Positions 25,017 to 37,911 of a DNA stretch of 64,000 nt are shown in pieces. Source of the DNA: Lineus longissimus (taxonomy: Eukaryota > Nemertea > Pilidiophora > Heteronemertea > Lineidae); NCBI RefSeq assembly GCF_910592395.1, contig NC_088310.1, positions 27,235,491 to 27,299,490 on the forward strand. The letters are read 5' to 3'. A program made the position numbers and the translations under genes. A model generated the notes under the pieces. That model searched no databases and was not told the origin of the DNA. It saw only the letters and a program-made list of their open reading frames with translations. Positions within the stretch are counted from its first letter, which is position 1; every line of letters begins with the position of its first letter.

Positions 25017-28000
25017 GTTCTATTGTCAGAATTAAAATTTGACTTGTTCTGGCTACAACATCTACCAAACTCTCTCACATCATCAATGAATGAATGGTAA
25101 ATAGCCCGCCAAAGTTTCACTGATCCAGGAAGATGGCAACATTAACTATGCTTAACAGTACACTTTGTCGAAATGACGAGGGGTTCCAATTGACACGTTT
25201 TAAGAATCGTTCCCGTGCATGTACATCCAACGGTGGTGTGTGGTACGACGACCATTTCGAGGCGAACAAGTCTAAGTATTGCTCGTTTTGAGTCGTGCAA
25301 CGAGTACTCCCTGGCTTCCCAAGCAAGACAAAGGCTTAAACTGGATCTGTTATTCCCAAGGGACAAAACAAACAATGACAAGTTGACGGTAATTCAAATT
25401 ATTTCCTCAAATGATGCTCAGCACAACTTCTTTAGAGCTACCTCCCAAAAGGCGCACAAAGACGAATGGTAATATCAAATACAAAGCGCCAGTTTTCTCA
25501 CAAAGGCAGTGAGTTCCAGACTGATGCTGAGCAAGCGCTGAAAGAACCTCGTATTCCGAGAGGGAACACGAACATCTATGGGTCAATTAATACTTCCAAA
25601 AAAACCCAAAACGGATGAGATGGTAATTGCAATGAAACTTGACGGTTTTCTCACAAGACCTTTAACTTCCGAATGATGTTCAGGACACAGTCTCAAGTAT
25701 GGCGCTGAAAGTTGGTCCCGTATATTCCTGTCACTGAAGCACACAAAAACTCATTGATAACAGTAATTCTCGAAAGAAGGAAGGAACATCAAAAGGTCGA
25801 TGGTCATGGTAATCCAATAGAAATGATAAATGTCAAACCTCCTGTATGATGAGTTTAACATGCAGGCTTACGCTGAAATTCGCGCAGTTACCTGGACAGA
25901 TCGCCACGGAGCCCGCACCGTCGGTAAAGAATACTGAAATCTGCTACCGCTTTTGCTTTCCCGGTTCACACGTTCGTCATCAGTCGGCACTTCTCGGGTC
26001 CTCGAAGGGCAACTGCTTGGAATATCTGTGAATTCCCGGAGAATCTGGCGTGGCTGTTGTGTTTATCCTGTGATGCTCTTCTTGAGCTGCCAGCGTTTAA
26101 CACCGGGAAAGATAAACACCAGTCTGGTCATGATGGGAACGAGGTTATTGTTTTAAGAAACTGTATTTTAAAGGGATAATGGTAAAGGAACCGTGACCAT
26201 TGCTTAGCTTACGGTGCGTTTAGAAAGCATCATCTTGCCCTCTTACCATATTTGGAGAAAGAAACAGTCTGACCTTGACCATGTGGAGAGCAGCATTTTG
26301 ACCTTGACCTTGGTTGAGAAAGCAACATGATAAGACTGACTATGAGAAACAAGTTCTTGACAATTAATGTGTTGAAAATTAAGGCAGACTGCCCTTCAGC
26401 CATGCAGCTTTAAACGTTGCTAGTGCCATCACCCTAGTCAGCTCCCATCCTTTGCCCTTAACCTGATACGTTATAGTTTATGAAAAAGAGTAAGAGTGTA
26501 ACAGATCTATGAATACCTTACATATATTCCATCAAATGGTGCAGGTAAAGAATGCACAAATTGCGATTGTGCTTTGCTTTGAGCATTCTTGACGCTCCAT
26601 GAGGTGAGCTTGGCTGCACTACTATGTGAAGATGAAGTCTTCAAATGCTTCCAACGTAATAGAATGATTGCAGACGACCATGCTTGTTGCCAGGGTCACA
26701 TGATTCATTCGTCCGCTCGAATAAACCTATTTACCAAAGTGGCCTTTTGCCTTGCTTTTATGAAAAAGAAATTCAGAAATCGAATTTGACATGGAACAAT
26801 ATCTTCAGCAAATATATAATTTAGGCAAGATTTTGCTAGGTGATTTTTTTCTACAGCAATTGTTTCGACGAAAGAAGCTTATTTACATCATTTACTGCAG
26901 GTTACAGGTTACATTGGTAGCATCTTCAAGATAGGTTGACTCCAGGTTCTATCAGTAGTGCATTTGTGTGGTTCAGCCAAGCTCTAGTATTGAAATATGG
27001 ATGACAAGCATAATAAGCTTTATCAATTTTGGTCATGGTTTTCTTAAATTCAAATGTTTGTCAGGTGACGTACGATAGCTTCAAATACTAATCCTACAAG
27101 CATATACATTTCCATGCACTGAGCAACGCTGGCTGTCTTGGGAACTAAGCGAATTCGCAATCTTCGAGATGTTCGGTCCAATTCTTGTGAAGAGGCAACC
27201 CGCGGTTTAAGAAAAGGCGGCCGGGGTATGGATTACCACCACCTGGTGTGTAACGGGATCTCCTAGGATAATATAGACGCTACAAGCTGATCATACACAA
27301 TATATTGACATTGGAGGCATTCTTTGCAACAGTAGCTCTCCTTCTAACGTCAGTAAACCTGTGCATTGCTCACGTGATCTACATGCCGAGCCTGACTTGA
27401 GAATGTTCATCTATATACATTGATTAACAACTTCATCTGTTCAACCAATTACCGACGCCCTGGGTCCGACGTAAAAACGCCACCGCTTGCTAGAAAATTA
27501 GTTAAGATCGCTAAAAATGCTCTCGGATATGCTTATTGCTGACATCAAAGGGTAAGTTTGAAGGTTTAGGTGGATAGTCTGCATACCAGTCGGGCCAGAG
27601 AGTCAGGCTGCCGACCGCGCCGGCTGTCGTCTGTCGGTCATCCATGACGTTTCTCTAACCAGCGTTGGTGTGTGGTAAAACTTCAACTTGAGGATAGAGA
27701 TGTTTGGAAGAAGCTAAGGTAACACTGGGAAATGAAGATATAGCAACAATTAGGATTGTTCTGGTAGCTCGATTGCAAGTAGACGAAGGGTCGGGTATCG
27801 TCTGTTTCAATATACACAATTTTTACCATTAAAGCAGGATGTCTCAAAGTCTCAGTTTTCATTTTTACTGTCAACATCACGTTAAAGCATTTCAACTGAC
27901 TCACAGGGAAACGACATCTGACCCAAAGTTAAGGCGGTGACAAATGAGAGCGTTAAAATACAGCACCACTGTACAGAGGTGTTGTCAGATTGTCACCTCC

Positions 28001-28039
28001 TTACACCCCATCCCCCCTGAGTTGTTGATGTGTCGTAAA
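25017..28039. other. Intergenic, no gene supported
   Basis: Short overlapping ORFs on both strands at 25117-25472 without family features. At 27517-27551 on plus, ATGCTCTCGGATATGC and onward ends in a good GTAAGT donor (27552), a possible first coding exon with no partner found. The rest shows nothing I can name. Confidence 0.35.
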
Positions 28040-30627
28040 TCAATCTGAATCCGGGGGTGACAACTGCCGGGAGAATGAATCAACAAATACAGTTCCAGCT
28101 TTCATGCTATAATCATTTTTTGCGACACAAGTATAGTCGAATCGTCCTCTGTCCGTATCGTCACTAACATCTTCCACCGCCATGATGCCAGTAGTGACCT
28201 TTGTCTCAAGGTCGTGGGAGGTCATGACCTCTATCGTGCCTCCAGCAGCCACCTTTGCCCATCCTCTGTCTTCAGGGCTCGCGCCGTCTGGCAGAATGCT
28301 GTTCTTTGGTGACTTGTAGAAGGTGATAGAAGGGGATGGAGTACCAGTGGCCCGACAAGTGAAGATTACCTGAAAGGCAGAGAAGAACATTTCCTGTCAG
28401 AAAGACAACCTCAAGTTGGTTACTCTAAAATCAAACTAAAATGTTTGATTATCTCCAAGGACGGACATGGCAGGAGCAATATTGCAAGATTGCAATACTC
28501 AGTGCGTGTATAACGATCCTGGATTCAGCTAGTATGTAAAGATGCATACATGTATATCGCTTCTGCGCTTTCTAAGCGGCCTTGCTCGAAGAATCAGACA
28601 ATGCATCATCTACTTCAGCCTATTAGACTCATCACACTTACTTTATTTGTGTCGACAAGGTTAAGTTCATTCGGCGACACTTCAGTAAGTTTGACAGGTG
28701 TGTAAGGAACAACCCTCATCGGTACAGCGGTAACGCCATCTTTCCTTCCAGCAGAGCAGACATAATGCCGGATCTCATCCTCCACAGCAGCCAAAGGATA
28801 GACGTACCTCTTCAAAGAACCATAGTCAAACTTTGCAATAGGTTGCATAAATTGGATCCCAGATCTAAAATCTGGATTGATTTTTGCAAAGACCATCATG
28901 AAATCTGGGACAGCGTGGGCAAAGCATTCGATGCAGTTCTCCATTCCGGCTCTGATCGGAACCTGGACCACGCCATGCTCGGTCTCCAAGTCCTCTTTCT
29001 TGTTTGGCAAGCCCGAGCATGGACGGACTGCTACCGCTGGCATCAACCTGTCACTGTAGCGGAACTCCGTCATGGCGTACAAGTGAATGAAGACATCTCT
29101 CGCTAAGTCATACGTTAACCGACACTGGAAGAAACCTTGGTCGCTCTGGAGCAAGGGATTCAGTACCATTTTGCTGTGCGCTTCGAAGGTACCCTCATTA
29201 ATCTTTTTAACATCATTTATAACGTTTTTTGCATTCAGGGGAAGTTCCTTGCCGTTTTCGTGTACGTACAGGTTCAAGCGGTCATAGATACCATTCCTTG
29301 ATACTGTACTATACCATTTAGAGACGGAGATAGGAGACCCAAACAAACGTTCGTTAGACTTTGCAGTGAAAGTCGCCTTCAACTGCAAACGTAGCGAATC
29401 CCCGATGTTCTTCTTGACCATTTGTTTAGATATCGCATCGATCCTCACCGGGCTTTCTAAGTTTTGCTTCAAAATGTTGTCCGAACCTAGTAGCATCATC
29501 ATCTTGATACTTGCACATGGATGGTGGATGGTCATTTCGAGTGTGAACCGGTTGAACTTGGTGTCGTCTGCTGTTACGGCCTTGACAGTCAGGACTGTGT
29601 CGTACTCGCCAGAGGTCGGACGGCTCCAGGAAGTACTGAAGTGGTCATCATCTGAATAGAACAAGTGAAAGAGGAGTGAGTTAAAACATTGGTTCCTGTG
29701 CCAGTCAGTCCAATATGACTTATTTAAGTGTGTTGGACCGATGCAATATTCCAAAAAGGTATTGGTGATGTTGAGCATGAAACCTTAATTTGCTATGATC
29801 GCAAGCTTTAACGTCACACCAAGCACCACAGCCCCAATCAGTGTACAATCTCCTGGATGCGACGTATTTGGTTGTACCCTATATCTCGGGTTTCTGGTAC
29901 ATGTTCGAAGGCATAAGTCATATGACAAACGTAGAAGTCATTCTACTCTCGCGTTTCCCAAAGAACGACAGACACTGAGAAATGGGAATTCAGTAACACT
30001 GCACAAATTTACACTCTTCATTCAGTTCACACTCATATGACCTACATACCGATGATGATGGCTGGGTATGACTGCTGTTCCTTCAAAATGTTCTTGAACC
30101 AAAGGAATGCTAACGGATATGATGACTTCAGCCTGAGATGGACTTGACCGGGCCGACCGATGACAAAACGGGTGATGTTGAGCAGTTTGACTTCTGGGAG
30201 AGTGATGGGCACACCACTGCAACTGTCATCTCGAACAGGCTGGATGATAATCAAGAAAAACTCAGGTTTAGGATAGAATGAATATGATAAGATGTGCCCA
30301 GTAGGTCTAGAAGCAAAAGATGTTCGCAACTACATAAAGGTTATGCTCCCATTTTTACTACCACTCATGTGGTATGACATTATATAGCGTCTAAATGTAC
30401 AGTGAAAGTGGAATACGGTGAATGCCGAAAGCTATATAGTCATGGTGATATTAGAATATCGACAAGACTCTGACCTTTCGGCGGTTTCAACTCTTGAGGA
30501 CAGTGACGGGGACACTGTTTCAATGTCTTAAAACAAAGGTTACTAGCATACTTACATTTGCACTAACCGAATACAGCGCACACAGAACGAACACTGCTAA
30601 TATTGTCCTCATCTTGTGCTTGAACAT
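28040..30627 (-). CDS. Secreted protein with immunoglobulin-like domains, 533 residues
   Basis: Exons in gene order: 30556-30627, 30050-30239, 28642-29651, 28040-28369; all have canonical borders and phases close exactly. Exon 1 encodes a signal peptide (MFKHKMRTILAVFVLCALYS, then VSAN), so the protein enters the secretory path. The last exon is a readable Ig C2/I-type domain: VIFTCRATGTPSPSITFYKS, then GRFDYTCVAKNDYS, with the Cys pair about 76 apart and Tyr two before the second Cys. Trp of the core is replaced by Phe. The large exon has two weaker Ig-like segments: DQGFFQCRLTYD near its middle, and NCIECFAHAVPDF with RHYVCSAGRKDG near its end. No membrane segment or GPI tail is visible. 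The middle is unlike any named family I recall. Function is unknown; adhesion or defence roles would be guesses. Confidence 0.85.
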
Positions 30628-31163
30628 TTCCAATAGTTTCCAGAAGAGTTAAAGCAGACGACAATCACTCCAATTAACTGAGGTCAAACTGTATATGCCT
30701 GGAAATGGCATAAATTGTCTGGTATTTATAAACAATCATAAGAATCAACCTCACGAGTAGGATGTGATATTACTCAACTGTGTGTAGATTTATATATGAT
30801 ATCAGAAGCATTAAAGGAAGCATTGTTATGTATGAAAAGATCAGTAGGCCACTGATCATTGTCTCCTGGTTAAGCACTGACATAACACTAAATAAAGAAC
30901 AAATTATCATTATTTACGTAATATATTATATTCGGAAAACAACTCAAACCACAGTAATAAGCGTGATACAAACTTTAATGTTGACTCAAAGTCATGTTAT
31001 TCACGTTGGACGACGTACGTAGGCCTACGCCTCGACGACTTAGAAAGCCCGAGATTGAAAATAGTGTGCGGATTGAAACACCGTTACGTTAGGAAAACTG
31101 TCCAATAAACTCCAACAACGTTGGCCTACTGTAGAATCAATCTCTCGAAACTGAAGGGACTGT

Positions 31164-31169
31164 TTTATT
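31164..31169 (-). promoter_or_regulatory. Polyadenylation signal of the coiled-coil gene
   Basis: Plus-strand TTTATT (minus AATAAA) about 42 nt past the stop at 31211. Confidence 0.55.
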
Positions 31170-31210
31170 ACAACTTCGTTATTCCACGAATGCTGCGCGA
31201 AAGGGTTCTG

Positions 31211-33203
31211 TCAGTATATCTTTCGTGCCTGTCTGTCTATTTTCTCTTGCAGCTGTATGTTCTGTTCGACTAAAGCCTTGATCTGCTGTTTCAGGCAGAC
31301 GAAATCTTTATCCATCATCTGGCACTTGTCCTGAAGAAAAGAGGTAGAAGCAATCAAAGATACACCACAGGGCTTATATGTAATTCAAATGTGGCTGATC
31401 AACAAGTCCAGTTTTCGTGTTTTGACCTGAAGTCCTTTACCAGGAGGTAGGCCTAACTAAATGAATCAAAAACATCAAACGCTGTTGGTTTCCATGTCAT
31501 GCTATATCCAACCATTACCTTATAAAATGGTTCCGACTCTGTCGTCGGCTCCTTCTTCTTCAGTTTCAATTGTTGTTCTAAAGTTCCTTTCTGAGCCTCG
31601 ACGTCTCGAATCGTCTGCTTCAAAGCCATCAGCTGTTGCTGCAACAATTGTTGACGACTCATGGAAAATTCGAGAATGCTCCCTTCCATGTCCTGGACAC
31701 GCGATTTCAAAATGGCGTTATCATTTTCAGCAGTATAAACTCTCGATTTCAAGTCATCATTTTCCCGTTCAAGAAACTCGCAGCGATCCGAGTAATTGTG
31801 GAGCTGAGTCTGTAATATTCGTTGCTTGTTTTCTTGCTCCTTGCAATGATCATCCAACCCTGCAGTTACAGAGAGAATTAAAAGCAAGAATTCCACAGTT
31901 TTTCCATAAGACGTCAATGACGAAACTCGACAAGAAGAGTTGCAGGATAGGTATCATGAACCTAACCGACAATGCCAACATTTGAATTTTACAACAACGG
32001 ATGCCCCCAGTGATGAAGGATCGTGCATCTCTGATTAGGCACTACGACTGTAGGTCTCCCTTAACAAAGTGGTAAATGGCGCTTATGGCTTCAGGCCAGG
32101 CTTACCCTTTTTGTTATCCTTGAGACACGCTATCTCCAGCTTCAACAACTCTATCTCGTCCATCAGGCTACATTCACTATTCGTCTTCTTGGTCAGCTGC
32201 TTCTCCAAGTCTCTTATCGTTTCTTTGTGTTTGTTGATGGTTTCGTTCATCGATACCTTAGAATAGACACAACTTGCAAAATTGATCCCAGGCTCCCAAT
32301 AACAAACTTGCAAAAGACGAAGTCGTGATGCTAGTGTCCACCACTCTCCCCAAAGAATGTGTCACGACTCCCTGACGATTTGATCCAAACCACAATGTCA
32401 TTTTCTTCATTACCTTACAATCAAAGGGATCAACCCCTCGTTTCATGAAAATAAGACTCCATAATCGCAGAGGAGAAAGCTAAAAACGTTTTGCTGATCT
32501 ACGACGGCTGTGACAGTAAGTCACAGCCTGTCTGATACACCATCGCTTTTACATTTGGCTTAATGTTCAATGCTGAGAATGATGCCGGGTTTCTTTAAAC
32601 GTTATCTTCACCTACCAGATCTGTTTTGAGGTGCACCCGGTAATCATCAAATTCGTTAAGCTGCATCTCAACGCTGCGCATACGCTTTCGTTGTCGGACT
32701 TTCTGTTTCCGGAGATGTTCGATGAACGCCTTTGCAACAGCCAATTCATTCTTGAGCGTCTCAACCAAACCGTCGTCTGCTATTTTGAAGGAATCGCTTG
32801 TTCGATTCTGCAATTAGAAGAAAATCAAATCATGGTGGATACACGCCAGCTTCACGTTATACGAATTGGCTTAAACCAGGTCTGAGATCCTGCCGAATTC
32901 TCGCATTATGCCTCAAGCCACAGTCAGTTCGCCAGGCTCATCGGTGATCGTAAGTCCATGACCTGACCTGCTTCACCAAAAGCGGCTTTTGACAAAACCT
33001 GTCGTTGTTTATGCGCTAGCAAAGTATATATCAATTCTTACCAGTTTTGCGTTTTCCTCCACGTCACTGTCGTCTGTCCCCAAACAATCCCCTTCTGGTA
33101 AGGATTCCATCCTTTCCGACATCTTCTTCAGCAACGCCCGTCTCATGACGTCCGCATTCTTGTTGTTGACCAAGTCCTCTGCTGGGGAGTCTGAGTCTGA
33201 CAT
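31211..33203 (-). CDS. Coiled-coil protein, 321 residues
   Basis: Five exons in gene order: 33042-33203, 32616-32807, 32106-32256, 31519-31859, 31211-31330; phases close exactly with canonical splice sites. The N-terminal 54 residues are acidic and Ser-rich (MSDSDSPAEDLVNNKNADVM, then TDDSDVEENAKL). The rest is almost continuous heptad-like helix: LVETLKNELAVAKAFIEHLR, KHKETIRDLEKQLTKK, LMDEIELLKLEIACLKD, ENDDLKSRVYTAENDNAILK, a Gln-rich QQLLQQQLMALKQTI, and CLKQQIKALVEQNIQLQEKI near the end (QARKIY). No other domain is seen. Such proteins often scaffold centrosomes, cilia or cytoskeleton, but sequence gives no specific family; I could not match it to a named CCDC gene. The start is chosen because its ATG opens an acidic exon with a good donor. 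Confidence 0.85.
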
Positions 33204-34269
33204 GATTATGGAACAATGTCGCTTTCAAATTCAACAGTTAACTTTCCATTCACCAAGTGCTATTCCCAATATTTGGCAAATACAGCAATATTAATCTTTC
33301 AAACAAATCAAATCCATCCTATGATAGAAAATGTAATTGTTTTGTCTAATTTGTGCATTGACGGTCCCTGACATAGAAAGGATCAGAAGTATGTTACAGT
33401 CCTGCTGAAAGTGTGAATATGGATAACCAATAATTATGTAGGTCGGTCAAAAGCAAAGACTGCTGTACCGCAATATCGAACTGACTATTACATTGACCGA
33501 TTAGCCATAATAATAAACCTTTCTAATAGTTTTGATTATTTCACCCAAGGAAGCAATACATTTACATCAATCTAATTATTGATTCATATATGGTCTGTGA
33601 CAAACAAAGGTATATACTGTTAGTTTGTAGCATAAGTCTGTTGGTCGACACGCTCAAATATACATGGTCATTAGGAAGTATGGACCTTTGGCTACGCTTC
33701 CCCACTCTTGGCAACCAAAGACAGTATAAGTTGCGGACTTGTGCAAAATCAGCAGCAGCATTCTTAGGCCTATGCCTTAGACATAAATATCACGGTTTAT
33801 GGAATTCAAACAAACCATAACCAAATATATTACACTCCATATCGATACAAGGCATAAATAATTCACTTGTACTGGAGGAGAATAAATCATTAATGTGTTT
33901 TATGTCGCGACCAATGGAAATGATGAAAGATGAATGCGATTGGGAATACTGCTTTGAAAGTGAACTCAGTCAGTGGTGTAAATGACGCCTCCTTGGAACT
34001 TAGACACATCGCGACTCCAGACTCCACATGCCTACACTTGTGTTTTTTTGCAACCTGAATCCCACACCATCTCGCACACAAGTTGTCCCCGAGTAAATGA
34101 TGATGAACAAGAAGAGGACCAAGAAGGAGAAGGAGGAGGTTACCTACGGTCTCCAATATTCTCGTAGTTGATTGTGACATGCTTGTCCTCGTCGTATCTC
34201 CCCTGTTCGTGGTAGAAGACCACTGTTCTTGTTATCTTTGGTATTGCAGGACCAAAGACAGCATAGCAA
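33204..34269. other. Intergenic, upstream of the coiled-coil gene
   Basis: Should hold the promoter of the minus-strand coiled-coil gene near 33204. No TATA or other site stands out. The plus ORF 33590-33820 and minus ORF 33890-34180 show no family features. Confidence 0.35.
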
Positions 34270-35214
34270 TGGTGTCTTCCAAATGGCTCCAGTGAGAGCA
34301 CGTCACATCCACTATGGAGTCTTCCAAATGGCTCCAGTGAGAGCACGTCACATCCACTATGGTGTCTTCCAAATGGCTCCAGTGAAAGCACGTCACATCC
34401 ACTATGGTGTCTTCCAAATGGCTCCAGTGAGAGCACGTCACATCCACTACGGTGTCTTCCAAATGGCTCCAGTGAGAGCACGTCACATCCACTACGGTGT
34501 CTTCCAAATGGCTCCAGTGAGAGCACGTCACATCCACTACGGTGTCTTCCAAATGGCTCCAGTGAGAGCACGTCACATCCACTATGGTGTCTTCCAAATG
34601 GCTCCAGTGAGAGCAGGTCACATCCACTATGGTGTCTTCCAAATGGCTCCAGTGAGAGCACGTCACATCCACTATGGTGTCTTCCAAATGGCTCCAGTGA
34701 GAGCACGTCACATCCACTATGGTGTCTTCCAAATGGCTCCAGTGAGAGCACGTCACATCCACTATGGTGTCTTCCAAATGGCTCCAGTGAAAGCACGTCA
34801 CATCCACTATGATGTCTTCCAAATGGCTCCAGTGAGAGCACGTCACATCCACTATGGTGTCTTCCAAATGGCTCCAGTGAAAGCACGTCACATCCACTAT
34901 GGTGTCTTCCAAATGGCTCCAGTGAAAGCACGTCACATCCACTATGGTGTCTTCCAAATGGCTCCAGTGAGAGCAGGTCACATCCACTATGGTGTCTTCC
35001 AAATGGCTCCAGTGAAAGCAGGTCACATCCACTATGGTGTCTTCCAGATGGCTCCAGTGAGAGCACGTCACATCCACTATGGTGTCTTCCAAATGGCTCC
35101 AGTGAAAGCACGTCACATCCACTATGGTGTCTTCCAAATGGCTCCAGTGAAAGCACGTCACATCCACTATGGTGTCTTCCAAATGGCTCCAGTGAGAGCA
35201 CGTCACATCCACTA
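34270..35214. repeat. 45 bp minisatellite, 21 copies
   Basis: 945 bp made of 21 nearly identical 45 bp units (GGTGTCTTCCAAATGGCTCC, then AGTGAGAGCACGTCACATCC, then ACTAT). Differences are single bases: GAGAG/GAAAG, CACG/CAGG, TATGG/TACGG. Because 45 is a multiple of 3 and the unit has no stop in several frames, long ORFs appear on both strands (34229-35260 plus, 34140-35228 and 34232-35212 minus). Three overlapping frames open at once, with no splice or start context, argues for a minisatellite and not a protein. Confidence 0.95.
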
Positions 35215-37687
35215 TAAAGTTTCAGCAAGTAAACGAAATTACCTATATCATCTACGATAGATATGAATTAGTAATAAAGCAATTTTAATATGAATTCCAT
35301 GATTTTTATTAAAAGTTCTGATAATGTACATGTGTAATTACATGACGTGAGTCAAATTGAGCATAAAATGTTTGGCTAGTATTAATAGACTGAAGTAACA
35401 TGGTGTCTGTGAGATACTGTGTCGATGCTTATAAGCGAGTTGAGCAGGGTCTGTCACACATGCCTACTGCAAGTAAAATGGGCCTTTTGAACAGCAAGGC
35501 GCCCATTAACAGGCTTAATTGCGTCGACATTGTATCGTCTTAGAATAGCTAACGCTAATACATGACTGAACATGTCCAGTGAAACCCTTTAAGGACGAAC
35601 GCCTATCGATATATACATGTATATAAATACAACCCCCGTCTTTAAGGATACTTAATGTAACTGTACTGTGAATTTGATGCTTTTGAACAACTAGGCCTAG
35701 AAGTCTAAATAATCTATAGCGCAATCAATCATCAGAAAATCCATGACAACCTTACAACAAAGGGAAGGATGTCAGAATTAGCCAAAATTTTTTCTACTCG
35801 GAAAGTCATTGTGTTTTTTATGTTTTCGTCATGAACCTAACTGATATGTTCAACAGCTCTAAACTAGTATGGAATGCTATGAGCAGCTGCAAGAAGATAA
35901 CTCCTCCGTTTTGTGACCCTGGAATGATTCAATATCAAACACACAGTTTTCAACCACACATTCTTCAAAATTTTTACGCTCAATTTCTGAAATGTCAATG
36001 AATATCTCAAAGGGATTTGGGGACATAAATATTTTGTCTCAAAACTCTGCCATGCACACCAACAACCTGAAATACATTCATTCTAATTGTTATTTCTTCC
36101 AAAAGAATTTCCTGACATGCTCATTAGATCTGCACAGACATACTCCTCTAAACTCGCTATCACCCTGACAGACAGTCATTCAAATCACCGTAAACATATT
36201 CTCACTGCAATCACACATACACAATAATCACCATACATGTGTCCACCACCAAGAAGTTGTTGGCTGACGGGGTTGATTGATCAATACTAGCAGAATCCTT
36301 GTGGGAGTAGCATCCTTTTATCCTTATATGGGTTACTAAACAACCACCCACTGCCAAAACTTAGGCCTAGAACTCAGCCGAAAAATGTCTTTTTACCCCA
36401 CAATTTTTTTCAAATTTGTTAATTGATCAGACAAAGAAAGAGCAAAAGTGAAACAAAATAGCGAATTGCTTGCAAATACATAATATTTCAATGATGCCCT
36501 TTAACTATTCCATCGTTAAAGGGTTTCGACATTCCAACATGCTTATAACACTCAACAATCGGTCAAAAGAAAGGAATAAAAGTAACCTATTATGTAAACT
36601 CCGATTAAAATTTAAGCAATAGTCTAATTAACAGACCACTTATAAAAGATCACAGTGTTATACCTAAATCAAGAATATACATAAACTAGTTCAGAAAACG
36701 TATAAAATCTGAAAAATCAATGTAAAGCCAATGATGGTTTTTCGCCACATTAACTTTTTTCATATTGTCTTAAATATGAAATATCTCTTCCGAGTACGTG
36801 GCAGAAATATCCAAGTCCTCCGAATAAAATCATCTATTGCAGCCAGTCACATCAGTTGGATTCAATCTCAACTGGCAGTGCACTGGTCAAGGTCGAGAAC
36901 AGCCATCAATGTGGTTTGAGTCAATTACGGTTTTGCTCGGTTGTACCATTGCAGAGCACCAGAGTTAACTATATTTTGCTCTGTCAGCTGGGTTTCTCTA
37001 CATTGCTCCACCAAGATGTCCCTGAGCTGACAGGAGAAGAATATTACCAGGCATCAGCAATTATTCAAAGAACTTGGACTCCTGTAACAATCGCTCTGAT
37101 ATATCATGCTCCAACTGAGCAACAAACAGCAACTCAATAGCTATTGACTAACAATTGAAATGTTTCTTGGGCATACTGTTTGAGCAATAAACACGAATGA
37201 AAACGAGACATTTTCATATTCTTCTCGTCCTAGCAGTTTGCGGGAACATACACAATACGAAATGTGAAAGACCCCAAGATGACCATTTTGATAGCTAATA
37301 TAGCATTTACACTGAGTAAGAGAAATAGACTCTTGTAAAGTTACTTGATACTGAGACTAATCATCTTAAGTCTAGGGAGGTCTGGTAAACTTTGTTACTT
37401 GTGTTGGTACTATAATCCCCATGCTTCTTTAGTACCTCTCATTTTAGTCTCTCATTCGTGGGAGGGAATAAAAATATTTACAGTATTTTGTAGTATGAAG
37501 TCATTTTCAGAAGGACCCTGTTTCCCTCATGGAACATACATTGGTAAATGAGAACAGTTACAGGAACAAGTTATGTGAGCATATGCATGATAAATGGTGG
37601 GTCCCGCTAAGTATCAGGCTGTACATTATGCAATATCATAAAGAAGAAGTGGTATTTGACTCCCGCAGGATTATTAATATGACAATT
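35215..37687. other. Intergenic, no gene seen
   Basis: AT-rich, with no exon-like ORF, RNA gene or clear repeat that I could identify on either strand. Confidence 0.45.
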
Positions 37688-37911
37688 TGTGACTCGCTCT
37701 ACCAAAACTAGGCGCTTGTCGCTTCTGAACTCGACAGGTTGATACGGACTTGTTGTTCATTTCCCTATTGTAGACCTTTTGTGAAATCTATTACAAACTG
37801 ATTTGGTCACATTTCACAAAAGGTCTACAATAGGGAAATGAACAACAAGTCCGTATCAACCTGTCAAGTTCAGATGCGACAAGCGCCTAGTTTTGGTAGA
37901 GTGGGTCACAT
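37688..37911. mobile_element. Fold-back (hairpin) element, copy 1
   Basis: Two arms of about 100 bp (37688-37787 and 37811-37911) are near-perfect inverse complements around a 23 bp loop. The ends are TGTGAC and GTCACA. The element could fold into one long hairpin. The right arm is clearly related to the right half of the element at 43593-43783, so this is a dispersed family. There is no ORF, so it is non-autonomous. The flanking dinucleotide is TT on both sides. Confidence 0.88.

Noticed and set aside
28765-29659. Plus-strand ORFs over the Ig-protein large exon
   Set aside because: Shadows of the 1010 bp minus exon, which has a signal peptide upstream and an Ig domain downstream in phase.
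31461-31985. 174-codon plus-strand ORF
   Set aside because: Antisense to a coiled-coil exon whose minus-strand frame is bounded by good splice sites and joins the neighbours in phase.
34140-35260. Three long ORFs (343, 362 and 326 codons) over the 45 bp array
   Set aside because: They are produced by a stop-free unit whose length is a multiple of 3; both strands are open at once and there is no start, splice or domain evidence.
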